A stretch of DNA of 64,000 bases from AWTP1-13 sp963840445 (lineage in GTDB: Bacteria; Pseudomonadota; Alphaproteobacteria; Rhizobiales; Hyphomicrobiaceae), in contig CAWIZC010000040.1 of NCBI GenBank assembly GCA_963840445.1, positions 1 through 64,000 of the forward strand. The letters run 5' to 3'. The position numbers and the translations under genes were made by a program. A model generated the notes under the pieces. It was given only the letters and a program-made list of their open reading frames with translations, was not told where the DNA came from and made no database searches. Position 1 is the stretch's first letter; the number at the start of each line of letters is the position of its first letter. Positions 8,840-17,656 of the stretch are shown piece by piece.

Positions 8840-9120
8840 GGTTCCTGCTCTCAAGCGACGGGGCGATTTCATCAAGGCGCTGCTCTAGGCGCTCCAGCGT
8901 TTGCGTCTCGACCATTCCGCGCATCTGGCTGAGGCACCAAATCAAGCTGCGACCTTCTTGGTGGTCGAGCTTCTTGTCCCGCATCTGGCGATAGACGCGA
9001 CATGCTTCGGCGATGATCCCGCCAAGCATGTGCAGCGGTTGCCTGATCAAAGATCTCTTTCTCTTCGGCCTCCACCTCATCAGGGGGGGAGGGCTGTGCG
9101 GTTTTATCTTTCTTCGTCAA
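8796..9120 (-). pseudogene. Small paralogue-cluster protein, A (frameshifted)
   Basis: A TTG at 9120 with AAGGA upstream begins a charged N-terminus (TKKDKTAQPSPPDEVEAEEK). Near 9040 the frame shifts to QPLHMLGGIIAEACRVYRQM, followed by LIWCLSQMRGMVETQTLERL, and ends at 8796. The middle segment resembles a small helical family found widely in rhizobial phage-like islands. It is the first gene of the cluster, and its last 44 bases overlap gene B. A single extra base explains the break, so it may be intact in the organism. Confidence 0.5.
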
Positions 9121-9221
9121 GTTGTTGGTCCTTTCTCACTTGTCAGATTTTGCATTGTCGGTATTCCACGCGCTGTACCGTCGGCCACCGCGACCGCCGA
9201 AGGCCGCTGGGCGTGGCTGTT

Positions 9222-9897
9222 TCAGCCTGTCGCTTGTCTGATGGCCCGCTCCCCCTCCAAAACCTGCGCGGTCGGGAATTCGTGGTTTCCAGGAGGGCGC
9301 GGCGGCAAGGCGGACGTCCTCAACAGAGCCAGGCGTCTGGCGTCGGCCTCTTTCCGCTCGGGGGTGCGACGAATATTCGGGTTTTTGCCGAACCGGAATT
9401 CAAAACAACGGGCAGGCGCTGACGGTGCATGCGCGCACAGCACCATCCGCGCCGCCGCTGCAATCGATGCATTTCCTCCGGATCGCCTTCAGCCCGCCTG
9501 CCCCGGTCAAGCGTTTCTCGATCGGGTAGACCGGCCTCCCAGCAGCCGCGACGGCCGCCTTGTCCTCAATGCTCGGGCGGCACAGCGCTTTGCCCAATCG
9601 GAGAGCCTTGCCGTCCAACCCTTGGCCGTCAGTGGCTCCGGTGGCTGCCGGGCAGGTTGCGGTCTGGACTGCCCGGCGGGCCTTCCTGGTGTCGGAACTC
9701 GAGGCTGCGGCCTGCTGGTGATTGGACTTGGGGGCTCTGCCGGCCAGTAGGTCAGGCCGCGCGGCGAGCTCACGCTGGGTGTCAACACGCAGGCATTCTC
9801 GGCAACGCTGCGTGCTCGCGAGCCGCGGACGCTCCCGGCATTTTGGACACAACAGATCCTCTGCCAGGCGCTTCAGTTGGTCGGGCTTGCGGGTCAC
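9222..9897 (-). pseudogene. Cysteine-cluster protein, frameshifted
   Basis: The N-terminus carries two CxxC pairs (LCPKCRERPRL and QRCRECLRVD), suggesting a zinc ribbon. The C-terminal part has a second cluster, IRRKCIDCSGGADGAVRACT, then SACPLF, where the frame ends at about 9400. Removing one T from a run of four continues as FEFRFGKNPNIRRTPE to 9222. The block resembles the CxxCSGG...CPLWPYRxGKNP pattern of small phage/island proteins in alphaproteobacteria. Restored length is about 224 residues. It lies between the paralogue cluster and the tRNA, on the same strand as the cluster. Confidence 0.5.
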
Positions 9898-10003
9898 AGC
9901 ACGCCTCCGTCAAATGGGACGGGACGAGAACCGAGATTGCTAAACCGTTTGGAAAACGAGTGCGAAACAACCGTAGGCGGATCGAAATCCGCGAACGATT
10001 TCA

Positions 10004-10078
10004 TGGCGGTCCCTACGGGAGTTGAACCCGTCTTTTCAGATTGAAAATCTGACGTCCTAACCGATAGACGAAGGGACC
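10004..10078 (-). tRNA. tRNA-Glu (anticodon TTC)
   Basis: The minus strand reads a complete cloverleaf: acceptor GGTCCCT pairs with AGGGACC (5' end at 10078), the anticodon stem CAGAT/ATCTG encloses the loop TTTTCAA with anticodon TTC, and the T-arm contains GGTTCAA. Discriminator G and an encoded CCA end the gene at 10004. The 3' end faces the accessory region, the usual arrangement when a tRNA 3' end is an integration target. I found no second copy of the 3' end within 1-10000. Confidence 0.97.
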
Positions 10079-10264
10079 AGGGCAGCCGGTGCCTGGGCCG
10101 ATATAGTGGGGTTTGCCGGGGGTGGCAAGCAAGCCGGTCGGGCGCCTGCGCCAGGCACGTGTGCACAAGAATGCGGCTGGCGCGCCCCCGCTTGTCCCGC
10201 CGGTGTGCGATGGCTAACGTCCGCCAACGGCCGGCCGGCCGCGGGTTTCAGGGGAGACGGGCAG

Positions 10265-11632
10265 ATGGCAGGCAACCTCACCATGGCGGAGCTGAAGAGC
10301 GCGATCGCCTCCGGCGCCATCGACACCGTGCTCGTGGCCATGGTCGACATGCAGGGCCGCCTGATCGGCAAGCGCTTCCAGGCCGAATATTTCGTCGACA
10401 GCGCCCACGAGGAGACGCACGGCTGCGACTACCTGCTGGCCAACGACATCGATATGGAGCCGGTGCCCGGCTACCGGCGGCGAGCTGGGAGAAGGGCTAC
10501 GGCGATTTCGTCATGAAGCCCGACCTGGCGACCTTGCGGCGGATCCCGTGGCTGGAAGGCACCGCGCTGGTGCTCGCCGACGTGCTCGACCACCACCATC
10601 ACGACCTGCCGCACGCCCGCGCGCGATGCTGAAGAAGCAGCTCGCGCGGCTGTCGGCCAGAAGATGCGCGCCTTCTGCGCCTCCGAGCTCGAGTTCTACC
10701 TGTTCGACGAGAGCTACGAGAGCGCTGCGCGCCAAGCGCTATCCACGGCCTGAAGACCGCCGGCACCTACATCGAGGACTACCACATCCTGCAGACCACC
10801 AAGGAGGAGGGCGTGATGCGCGCCATCCGCAAGGGACTGCAGGGCGCCGGCATCCCGGTCGAGAACTCCAAGGGCGAGTGGGGGCCGGGCCAGGAGGAGA
10901 TCAACGTCCGCTATGCCGACGCGCTGGAGATGGCGGACCGCCACGTCATCCTGAAGAACGGCATCAAGGAGATCGCGTTCCTGCAGGGCAAGTCCGTCAC
11001 CTTCATGTCGAAGTGGCGCTACGATCTCGCGGGCTCCTCCTCGCACGTGCACCTGTCGCTGTGGGACGAGAAGGGCGACAAGCCGCTGTTCTTCGACGCC
11101 AAGGCCGAGTTCGGCATGTCGACGCTGATGCGCTCGTTCGTGGCCGGGCAGCTCAAGTACGCGCGCGACATCACCTGGTTTCTGGCGCCCTACATCAACT
11201 CCTACAAGCGCTTCCAGGTCGGCACCTTCGCGCCGACCAAGGCGGTGTGGAGCCGCGACAACCGCACGGCCGGCTTCCGGCTGTGCGGCGAGGGCGGCAA
11301 GGGCATCCGCATCGAATGCCGCATCGGCGGCGCCGACCTCAACCCCTATCTTGCCTTCGCCGGCGCTGATCGCCGCGGGTCTCGCCGGCATCGAGGAGAA
11401 GCTGGCGCTGGAGCCGCCGTTCTCGGGCGACGCCTATGTCGGCAAGGCGCTGCCGGAGGTGCCGAAGACCCTGCGCGAGGCGACCGAGCGGCTGACGGAG
11501 TCGAAGATGCTGCGCGGCGCGCTCGGCGACGAGGTGGTCGATCACTATGTGCACACCGCGCGCTGGGAGCAGTTCGAGTACGACCGGCGCATCACCGACT
11601 GGGAGCTGATGCGCGGGTTCGAGCGGTACTGA
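10265..11632 (+). pseudogene. Glutamine-synthetase-like amide ligase, at least five frameshifts
   Basis: Family member of type I/III glutamine synthetases, more like gamma-glutamyl-amine ligases than GlnA. The ATG at 10265 follows GGGGAG. Successive pieces lie in different frames: MVDMQGRLIGKRFQAEYFVD, DHHHHDLPHA, CASELEFYLFDESYE, then a long piece with NRTAGFRLCGEGGKGIRIEC and finally EKLALEPPFSGDAYVGKALP to the stop at 11632. Breaks fall near 10478, 10617, 10660, 10730 and 11362. Without them the length (about 455) is normal. Twelve bases later comes an aldehyde dehydrogenase, then an alcohol dehydrogenase, suggesting glutamylation-based amine catabolism (inference). Whether the indels are real decay or sequence error is open. 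Confidence 0.75.
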
Positions 11633-11643
11633 GGGGAACGAGC

Positions 11644-13042
11644 GTGGCCGAGATCGTCTGCATCTCTCCGGTCGACGGGCGCGAGGTGGCGCGCCGCGCG
11701 ACGGCTCAACCGGCTGTCATCGAGAAGGCGCTACAGGCGGCCCGCGCGGCACAGCGCGAATGGGTGCGCGTGCCACTCGCGGAGCGTTGCGCTGCAATGC
11801 TGCGCTTCCTGGAGGCGATGCGGGCGCAAAATGCGGACGTGACGCGCGAGCTTGCCTTGCAGATGGGCCGGCCGGTGCGCTATGGCGGCGAGTTCCGCGC
11901 CTTCGAGGAGCGCGCGCGCGTACATGATCGAGATCGCGGCCGAGGCGCTGGCGCCGGTCGTGCCGGCGGCCGAAGGACGGCTTCACGCGCTACATTCGCG
12001 CGCGAGCCGCTGGGCATCGTGCTCACCATCGCGCCGTGGAATTATCCGTATCTGACCGCGGTCAACACGGTGGTGCCGGCGCTGATCGCCGGCAACGCGG
12101 TGCTCCTGAAGCCGCGAGCCAGACCCTCCTGGTCGGCGAGCGCTTCCAGGCGGCGATGGACAAGGCCGGCCTGCCCAAGGGTCTGTTCCAGCACCTCGTG
12201 CTCGGCCACGACGACACGGCCAAGCTGATCGGCTCGGCGGCCATGTCGACCACGTCAGCTTCACCGGCTCCGTCGCGGGCGGGCAGGCGATCGAGCGCGC
12301 GGCGGCCGGCACGTTCACCGGCGATCGGGCTCGAGCTCGGCGGCAAGGACCCGGCCTACGTGCGGGCCGACGCCGACCTCGCGCATGCGGTCGAGAACCT
12401 GGTCGACGGCGCGTTCTTCAATTCCGGCCAGATGCTGTTGCGGCATCGAGCGCATCTATGTGCACGAGCGACGTCTACGACCAGTTCGTCGAGGGCTTCG
12501 CGGCGCTGACCCGGCAGTACGTGCTCGGCGATCCGCTCGACCAGGCCACCACGCTCGGGCCGATGGCGCAGCCACGCGCTTTGCCGACGTCGGTGCGCGC
12601 CAGATCGCGCGAGGCATTGGCCAAGGGCGCCAAGGCGCTGATCGATCCCGAAGGCCTTCCCGCGCAACCGCGACGGCACGCCCTAGCTGGCGCCGCAGGT
12701 GCTGATCGAACGTCGATCACGCGCATGAAGGTGATGATGGAGGAGAGCTTCGGCCCGGTGGTCGGCATCATGAAGGTCGCCGGCGACGACGAGGCGATGC
12801 GCCTGATGAACGACTCGCCCTATGGCCTGACGGCGTCGGTCTGGACGCGCGACCATGGACAGCCGCCGAGCGGATCGGCAGCGAGCATCGAGACCGGCAC
12901 CGTCTACATGAACCGCTGCGACTATCTCGACCCCGGCCTTGCCTGGACCGGCGTGAAGGATACCGGCCGCGGCGCGACGCTGTCGCGCATCGGTTACGAG
13001 ATGCTGACCCGCCCGAAGAGCTTCCACCTGCGGAAAGTGTGA
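11644..13042 (+). pseudogene. Aldehyde dehydrogenase, heavily frameshifted
   Basis: NAD(P)-dependent aldehyde dehydrogenase superfamily. A GTG at 11644 starts VAEIVCISPVDGREVARR. The NAD-binding segment REPLGIVLTIAPWNYPYLTA and the LELGGKDPAYV block with the general-base glutamate are visible, but in different frames. The catalytic cysteine region FNSGQCCCGIERIY is broken by an inserted A near 12432. Other breaks fall near 11921, 11970, 12000, 12115, 12240, 12475 and 12700. Reconstructed length is about 460 residues, normal for the family. It lies between the glutamine-synthetase-like gene and the iron alcohol dehydrogenase, both 5-12 bases away, so the three form one transcription unit. Confidence 0.75.
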
Positions 13043-13047
13043 CACCC

Positions 13048-14211
13048 ATGAAGCTGCATGCGAACTGGAACTATCCGACCTCGGTGCGGTTCGGCGCCGG
13101 CCGGCTGAAGGAGCTGGGCGAGGCCGCGGCCGCCGCCGGCATCGCGCGGCCGCTGTTCGTCACCGACCGGGGGCTCGTCAAGCTGCCGATGATCAAGGCC
13201 GCGGGCGATATCCTGGCCGAGGCCAAGCGCCCGGCGCAGGTGTTCTCCGACGTGAAGCCCAATCCGGTCGAGGCCACCGTCGAGGCCGGCCTCGCGGCGC
13301 TCAAGGGCGGCAGGCACGACGGCGTCGTCGCCTTCGGCGGCGGCTCGGCGCTCGATGCCGGCAAGGTGATCGCCTTCATGGCCGGGCAGACACGGCCGAT
13401 GTGGGACTTCGAGGACATCGGCGACTGGTGGACGCGCGCCGACCCCAAGGGCATCGCGCCGATCGTCGCGGTGCCGACCACGGCCGGCACCGGCTCGGAG
13501 GTCGGCCGCGCCGGCGTCATCACCGACGAGGCGACGCACACCAAGAAGGTGATCTTCCATCCGCTGATGATGCCGAAGGTGACGATCTGCGATCCGGAAC
13601 TGACCGTCGGCATGCCGCCGATGATCACCGCGGGCACCGGCATGGACGCGTTGGCGCACTGCCTGGAGGCCTATTGCGGGCCGTTCTATCACCCGCTGGC
13701 CGACGGCATCGCGGTCGAGGGCATGCGGCTCGTCAAGGAGAACCTGCTCAAGGCGTATCGAACGGGCAACGATATCGAGGCGCGCGCGCACATGATGTCG
13801 GCGGCTGCGATGGGCGCGACCGCGTTCCAGAAGGCGCTCGGCGCCATCCATGCGCTGTCGCATCCGGTGGGCTCGCTCTACGACACCCATCACGGGCTGA
13901 CCAATGCCGTGTTCATGCCCTACGTGCTGGTGTTCAACCGAGGCGCCATCGACGGGCAAGATCGAGCGGCTTGCCGCCTACCTCGGCCTGGAGCCCTCCT
14001 TCGATGCGTTTCTTGCACTTGGTGCTCGAAGCTGCGCGAGGACCTGCAGGTGCCGCACACGCTGGCAGGCCTCGGCGTGGATGATGCAAATTCGACCCTG
14101 ATGAGCGAGATGGCGCCCAAGGACCCGACCGCGGGCGGCAATCCCGTGCCGTTCGATCAGAAGGCCGCCTTGCAGCTGTATCGCAACGCCCTGGACGGCA
14201 GGCTTGGCTGA
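13048..14211 (+). CDS. Iron-containing alcohol dehydrogenase
   Basis: Group III (iron-activated) alcohol dehydrogenase, oxidising or reducing short alcohols/aldehydes with NAD(P). Typical features: GGGSALDAGKVIAFM for the nucleotide, PTTAGTGSEV, and metal ligands in GMDALAHCLEAYC, AIHALSHPVG and DTHHGLTNAVF. About 387 residues. Start at ATG 13048, five bases after the aldehyde dehydrogenase stop. Between about 13955 and 14030 two compensating one-base changes replace the expected GKIERLAAYLGLEPSFDAFL with out-of-frame sequence, after which REDLQVPHTLAGLGVDD is normal. Together with the two genes before it, it would link an alcohol, an aldehyde and an amide ligase in one pathway. Confidence 0.85.
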   Translation: MKLHANWNYPTSVRFGAGRLKELGEAAAAAGIARPLFVTDRGLVKLPMIKAAGDILAEAKRPAQVFSDVKPNPVEATVEAGLAALKGGRHDGVVAFGGGSALDAGKVIAFMAGQTRPMWDFEDIGDWWTRADPKGIAPIVAVPTTAGTGSEVGRAGVITDEATHTKKVIFHPLMMPKVTICDPELTVGMPPMITAGTGMDALAHCLEAYCGPFYHPLADGIAVEGMRLVKENLLKAYRTGNDIEARAHMMSAAAMGATAFQKALGAIHALSHPVGSLYDTHHGLTNAVFMPYVLVFNRGAIDGQDRAACRLPRPGALLRCVSCTWCSKLREDLQVPHTLAGLGVDDANSTLMSEMAPKDPTAGGNPVPFDQKAALQLYRNALDGRLG

Positions 14212-14304
14212 GGCGGCGGACAGGAGCGCGGTGCCCTAGAATAGTGCAGGGGCGGGCGCTGTTACCTGAGGGGCTGACGCGCCGGGCCGGCTCGGCTATG
14301 GCTC

Positions 14305-14365
14305 TAGAGTGAGATCGTTTTGATGGAAGCACTTCGGCTTCCGTCAAAGCGTGAATCTCATTCTA
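14305..14365. repeat. Intergenic palindrome, family 1 (variant copy)
   Basis: A 61-base element with inverted ends: TAGAGTGAGAT at the left and ATCTCATTCTA at the right (10 of 11 positions pair). The interior holds a smaller hairpin (GATGGAAGC with GCTTCCGTC around ACTTCG). It sits between the alcohol dehydrogenase and carbonic anhydrase genes, directly followed by a second copy. Confidence 0.6.
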
Positions 14366-14377
14366 CATTCGAATAAC

Positions 14378-14449
14378 AGAGCAGGATTCACGCTTCGGCC
14401 GCCACGCTAGATCGAGGTGGGGTGGCCCAATCCGAAGCAATCCTGCTCT
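14378..14449. repeat. Intergenic palindrome, family 1
   Basis: A 72-base element whose ends AGAGCAGGATT and AATCCTGCTCT are perfect inverted repeats. The same ends bound the element at 35717-35792, and a variant with GCGCGATT ends is at 46307-46373. All lie between genes. Rhizobiales genomes are known to carry many such intergenic palindromes. Confidence 0.7.
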
Positions 14450-14477
14450 AGGCAACGCACAGGCTGGAGAGTCCTCC

Positions 14478-15116
14478 ATGCAGCATTTTCCCGAACACCT
14501 CGCCGACCGCTTCCGCCGGTTCAAGTTCCGCCACTTTGCGCCCAACCAGGACCAGTATGAAAAGCTGGCCGAGGTGGGGCAGGCGCCCGATGTGATGGTC
14601 GTATCGTGCTGCGACAGCCGCGTCGATCCGGAGACCATCTTCTCGGCCATGCCGGGCGAGCTGTTCGTGGTGCGCAATGTCGCCAACCTGGTGCCGCCGT
14701 TCGAGACGCAGGGCAAGTATCACGGCGTGTCGGCGGCCTTGGAATTCGCCGCGCTCAACCTGCGCGTCAAGCACATCGTGGTGATGGGCCACTCGGGATG
14801 CGGCGGCGTGCGCGCCTGTCTCGACAGCGAGGCGCTGCGCCAGACCGAGGCTGCGTTCGTCACCAATTGGATGTCCATGCTCGACGGAGCGCGCCAGCAG
14901 GTGCTGGCGGCCAACCCCGGTGGCTCGCCGGCACAGTTGCGCCGCGCCCTGGAACGCGCGGGCATCAAGACCTCGCTCGACAACCTGCGCACGTTTCCCT
15001 GCATCCAGGCGCTGGAGGCGAAGGGGCGCATCGCCCTGCACGGGACCTACTTCGACATCGCCGAGGGATCGCTGTCTGTGCTCGATCAGGCGACGGCGCA
15101 GCTGGTGGCGCTGTAA
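14478..15116 (+). CDS. Beta-class carbonic anhydrase
   Basis: A 212-residue zinc enzyme converting CO2 and bicarbonate. Zinc ligands and the catalytic dyad are visible: VVSCCDSRVDPE (Cys44/45, Asp46, Arg48) and MGHSGCGGVRA (His105, Cys108). The usual ELFVVRNVANLV stretch lies between them. Cytoplasmic, no signal peptide. The ATG at 14478 follows GGAG. It is preceded by two intergenic palindromes and converges with the oxygenase gene on the minus strand. The frame is intact. Confidence 0.93.
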   Translation: MQHFPEHLADRFRRFKFRHFAPNQDQYEKLAEVGQAPDVMVVSCCDSRVDPETIFSAMPGELFVVRNVANLVPPFETQGKYHGVSAALEFAALNLRVKHIVVMGHSGCGGVRACLDSEALRQTEAAFVTNWMSMLDGARQQVLAANPGGSPAQLRRALERAGIKTSLDNLRTFPCIQALEAKGRIALHGTYFDIAEGSLSVLDQATAQLVAL

Positions 15117-15154
15117 AGCGGGTGTCCGCTGCCGGTTTGAGGCGGGTGTAAGAC

Positions 15155-15913
15155 TTAAGCGGCGTCGTGGAAAATGATGCCGAGCGTATGGCGCTTGCCG
15201 CTCCGCAGCCGGCTGACGCCGTGGCGCAGGTTGACCCGATAGCTGCCGCGGGCGCCTTCCACGGGCCGGTGATGCACGGCGAATACCACGCCATCTCCCT
15301 GTCGCAACGACACCACTTCGGCCCTGGACTGCATACGCGGCCGCTGCTCGGTGAGGACGAACTCGCCGCCCGTGAAGTCCCGTTCGGGTTGCGAGAGCAG
15401 GATCGCCACCTGCAGCGGGAACGACAAGTCGCCATAAAGGTCCTGGTGCAGGCAGTTGTAGTCGCCCTCGACATATTGCAGCAGCAGCGGAGTCGGGCGC
15501 CGCTGACCCGCGTTATGACAAAGCTCCAGAAACTGGCGGTGTGTTTTCGGATAACGCATGCCTATTCCGAGCCGCTCGTTCCAGGCATCGGCAATCGGCG
15601 CCAGGCGTGGATACAGTGCCGTGCGCAGGCCGCCGACCAGGTCGGGCAATGGATAGCGGAAATAGCGATACTCGCCCTTCCCGAAACCGTGCCGCGCCAT
15701 CACGATGTGACTGCGGAAGTGCTCTTCGCTCGGGTAGAGCGCGGCGATCGCGCGGCACTCCTCCGAGGCGAGGAGCTGCGGCACAACCGCTGCGCCGAAC
15801 TGGCCAAGCTCGGTCGCCAGACCGCTCCAGTCATAGGCGGCAATACGCGCCTCCGCGCGTTCGGCAGCCGGCGACGTTGCTTGACTGCATGTGTACCGAA
15901 GCTGCTCGCTCAT
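15155..15913 (-). CDS. 2OG-Fe(II) oxygenase family protein
   Basis: A 252-residue non-haem iron dioxygenase. The iron triad is visible as His and Asp in YNCLHQDLYG and a distal His in VNLRHGVSRL; an arginine shortly after (GKRHTLGIIF) would bind 2-oxoglutarate. It matches the family described in Pfam as 2OG-Fe dioxygenase linked to damaged-DNA demethylation (PF09859, recalled), but the substrate is not shown here. The ATG at 15913 is preferred; a GTG three codons earlier is possible. It converges with carbonic anhydrase 38 bases away. Confidence 0.8.
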   Translation of the reverse strand: MSEQLRYTCSQATSPAAERAEARIAAYDWSGLATELGQFGAAVVPQLLASEECRAIAALYPSEEHFRSHIVMARHGFGKGEYRYFRYPLPDLVGGLRTALYPRLAPIADAWNERLGIGMRYPKTHRQFLELCHNAGQRRPTPLLLQYVEGDYNCLHQDLYGDLSFPLQVAILLSQPERDFTGGEFVLTEQRPRMQSRAEVVSLRQGDGVVFAVHHRPVEGARGSYRVNLRHGVSRLRSGKRHTLGIIFHDAA

Positions 15914-16029
15914 CTTCTTCACCGACGGCCAGAAGTTACCGTCGGCTTAAATAAGCGAGAGCTGCGGGCGTTGCGACCCGCTTCTTGTTGCCCGGATCGC
16001 CGTGATCTTAGCGAGGCAAAGCGGTCGGC

Positions 16030-16608
16030 CTATCGCGTGTCGGTCCAGCTTTCCGAGAACGCCAGCGCACTCGTGCTGAACGGCCTGCCATCCCGCTCGC
16101 GCTTCCAGGGCCGGCCGACGGCGTCAACGCCGTTGCGCGTCAGGCGCGCTCCGAGTGCCGGAATAAGCACGGTGCACACCCCGTAGCGGCGCCCAGGCAC
16201 GGAGTTTGGCTGAGTGTGAATGAGCAGCGGGTCGCCGATGTCGTGCCAGGTGAGGGTAACGTCCTCGCCGCGCGCAACCGCCCGCTCGGTCCAGAAATAG
16301 CGCGGGTCGCCGGATTTGCTGAACTCGGCATCGGTCACGCCAATCGTGGTATCCGACAGTTCGGCGTTGAGCATGCCTTGCACGGTCTGTTGCAGCCAGC
16401 GCGCCATGGCGATGTTGTCGGAATAGATGCGCCAGCGGTTCTCGGTGAGCTCGCTCTTTAGATAAAGCACGTGCCCCGGCCCCGCCGGCGAGAAGATGAT
16501 GCGCCAGAAGCTGGCGTTGGTCGTGTAGTTGTCGGTGTCGGTGGGGGCGAGCCTGATGAAGGGATTTTCGCCGGTGACGATTACCGAATTCGGATCTGCC
16601 GTGCTCAT
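16030..16608 (-). CDS. Hypothetical protein, 192 residues
   Basis: No family recognised. The ATG at 16608 has a strong AGGAGG eight bases upstream, so the start is secure. The protein has no signal peptide or membrane helix. It is tryptophan-rich and beta-rich in appearance (ASFWRIIFSPAGPGHVLYLK, RWRIYSDNIAMARWLQ, TWHDIGDPLLIHTQP), with an ordered GRRYGVCTVLIPALGARLT segment near the end, suggesting one soluble beta-domain. It follows bpt on the same strand after 104 bases, so it may share its transcript. Confidence 0.7.
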   Translation of the reverse strand: MSTADPNSVIVTGENPFIRLAPTDTDNYTTNASFWRIIFSPAGPGHVLYLKSELTENRWRIYSDNIAMARWLQQTVQGMLNAELSDTTIGVTDAEFSKSGDPRYFWTERAVARGEDVTLTWHDIGDPLLIHTQPNSVPGRRYGVCTVLIPALGARLTRNGVDAVGRPWKRERDGRPFSTSALAFSESWTDTR

Positions 16609-16712
16609 TGTTGTGGCCTCCTTGCGCCGCCGGCCAGCGTGGCACCAGGCGGCTACGACCGCAACCGCTGTGAGCGGGGCCTCGCAACGATCATCCAAGC
16701 GATATGAGAATT

Positions 16713-17456
16713 CTAGGAGCGCACCCAGCCGTTGCCGGTGAGATGCTCTTGCGGCTCGAAGCGCTGCTTGTAGCTCATCTTCGGCGAGCCCTGGATCCAG
16801 TAGCCGAGATAGAGATAGGGAATGCCGAGCCGGCGTGCGTAGGCGATGTGCTCCAGGATCATGTAGGTGCCGAGCCCGCGGCGGGCGGCCTCGGGCTCGT
16901 AGAAGCTGTAGACCATCGAGATGCCGTCCGACAGGCGATCGCACAAGGCAACCCCGAGCAGCGGCCGTTTGTCGGCATCGCCTTTCGCGGCCGGATCAGG
17001 CTTCAGACGATACTCGGTGACGAACGTGTCGATGATGCTGTCTTCCACCATCATCGCGTAGTCGAGCACTGTCATGTCGGCCATGCCGCCGTCCGCATGG
17101 CGGGCATCGATATAGCCGCGGAACAGCGAGTACTGCTCGGAGGTGGGCGTCGCCTGCAGGCGGCGCGCGACGACATCGCGATTGGCATCGAGCACGCGGC
17201 GGAACGAGCGCCGGGGCTCGAACTCGTCGACCAGCACGCGCACCGACACGCAAGCCTGGCAGCCCTCGCAATAGGGCATATAGGCGATGTTCTGGCTGCG
17301 CCGGAAACCGCCCTTCAGCAGGTTGTCGACCAGAGCCGGCGGCTTGTCGTGGGTGAGGTGGGTGAAGAGCTTTCGCTCGAGCCGGCCCGCCAGATAAGGA
17401 CATGGCTGCGGCGCCGTGACGTAGAACTCGGGAAAGTGTTTTTGCTGCTCACTCAT
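16713..17456 (-). CDS. bpt: Aspartate/glutamate leucyltransferase
   Basis: Bacterial protein transferase of the ATE family, moving leucine from Leu-tRNA to N-terminal Asp or Glu of proteins and marking them for ClpS/ClpAP degradation. The 247-residue length is typical. The family cysteine motif is present (QPCPYLAGRLERKLFTHL, then YCEGCQACVSVRV), as is the C-terminal acyltransferase-like fold (GLGTYMILEHIAYARRLG, YLYLGYWIQGSPKMSYK). Cytoplasmic. It lies upstream of the 192-residue unknown on the same strand; hemB is upstream across a 200-base gap. Confidence 0.93.
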   Translation of the reverse strand: MSEQQKHFPEFYVTAPQPCPYLAGRLERKLFTHLTHDKPPALVDNLLKGGFRRSQNIAYMPYCEGCQACVSVRVLVDEFEPRRSFRRVLDANRDVVARRLQATPTSEQYSLFRGYIDARHADGGMADMTVLDYAMMVEDSIIDTFVTEYRLKPDPAAKGDADKRPLLGVALCDRLSDGISMVYSFYEPEAARRGLGTYMILEHIAYARRLGIPYLYLGYWIQGSPKMSYKQRFEPQEHLTGNGWVRS

Positions 17457-17656
17457 ACGTACTGGCCTCGCACATCACTGCCCCGATGATATGTGAGCAA
17501 GGCTTGCCCGATCAAGTCCGGCACTTTGTGTAATCGCGGGACTATGCAACCCGATAGAGCCGTGTGGTGTGGGGCGCATTTGGCGGCAACCCATTGCGGC
17601 ATCGCTGCGGCGCGGTTCTGCGGCGATATCGGTGGATTTCGGGCCTCGCCTAATCC

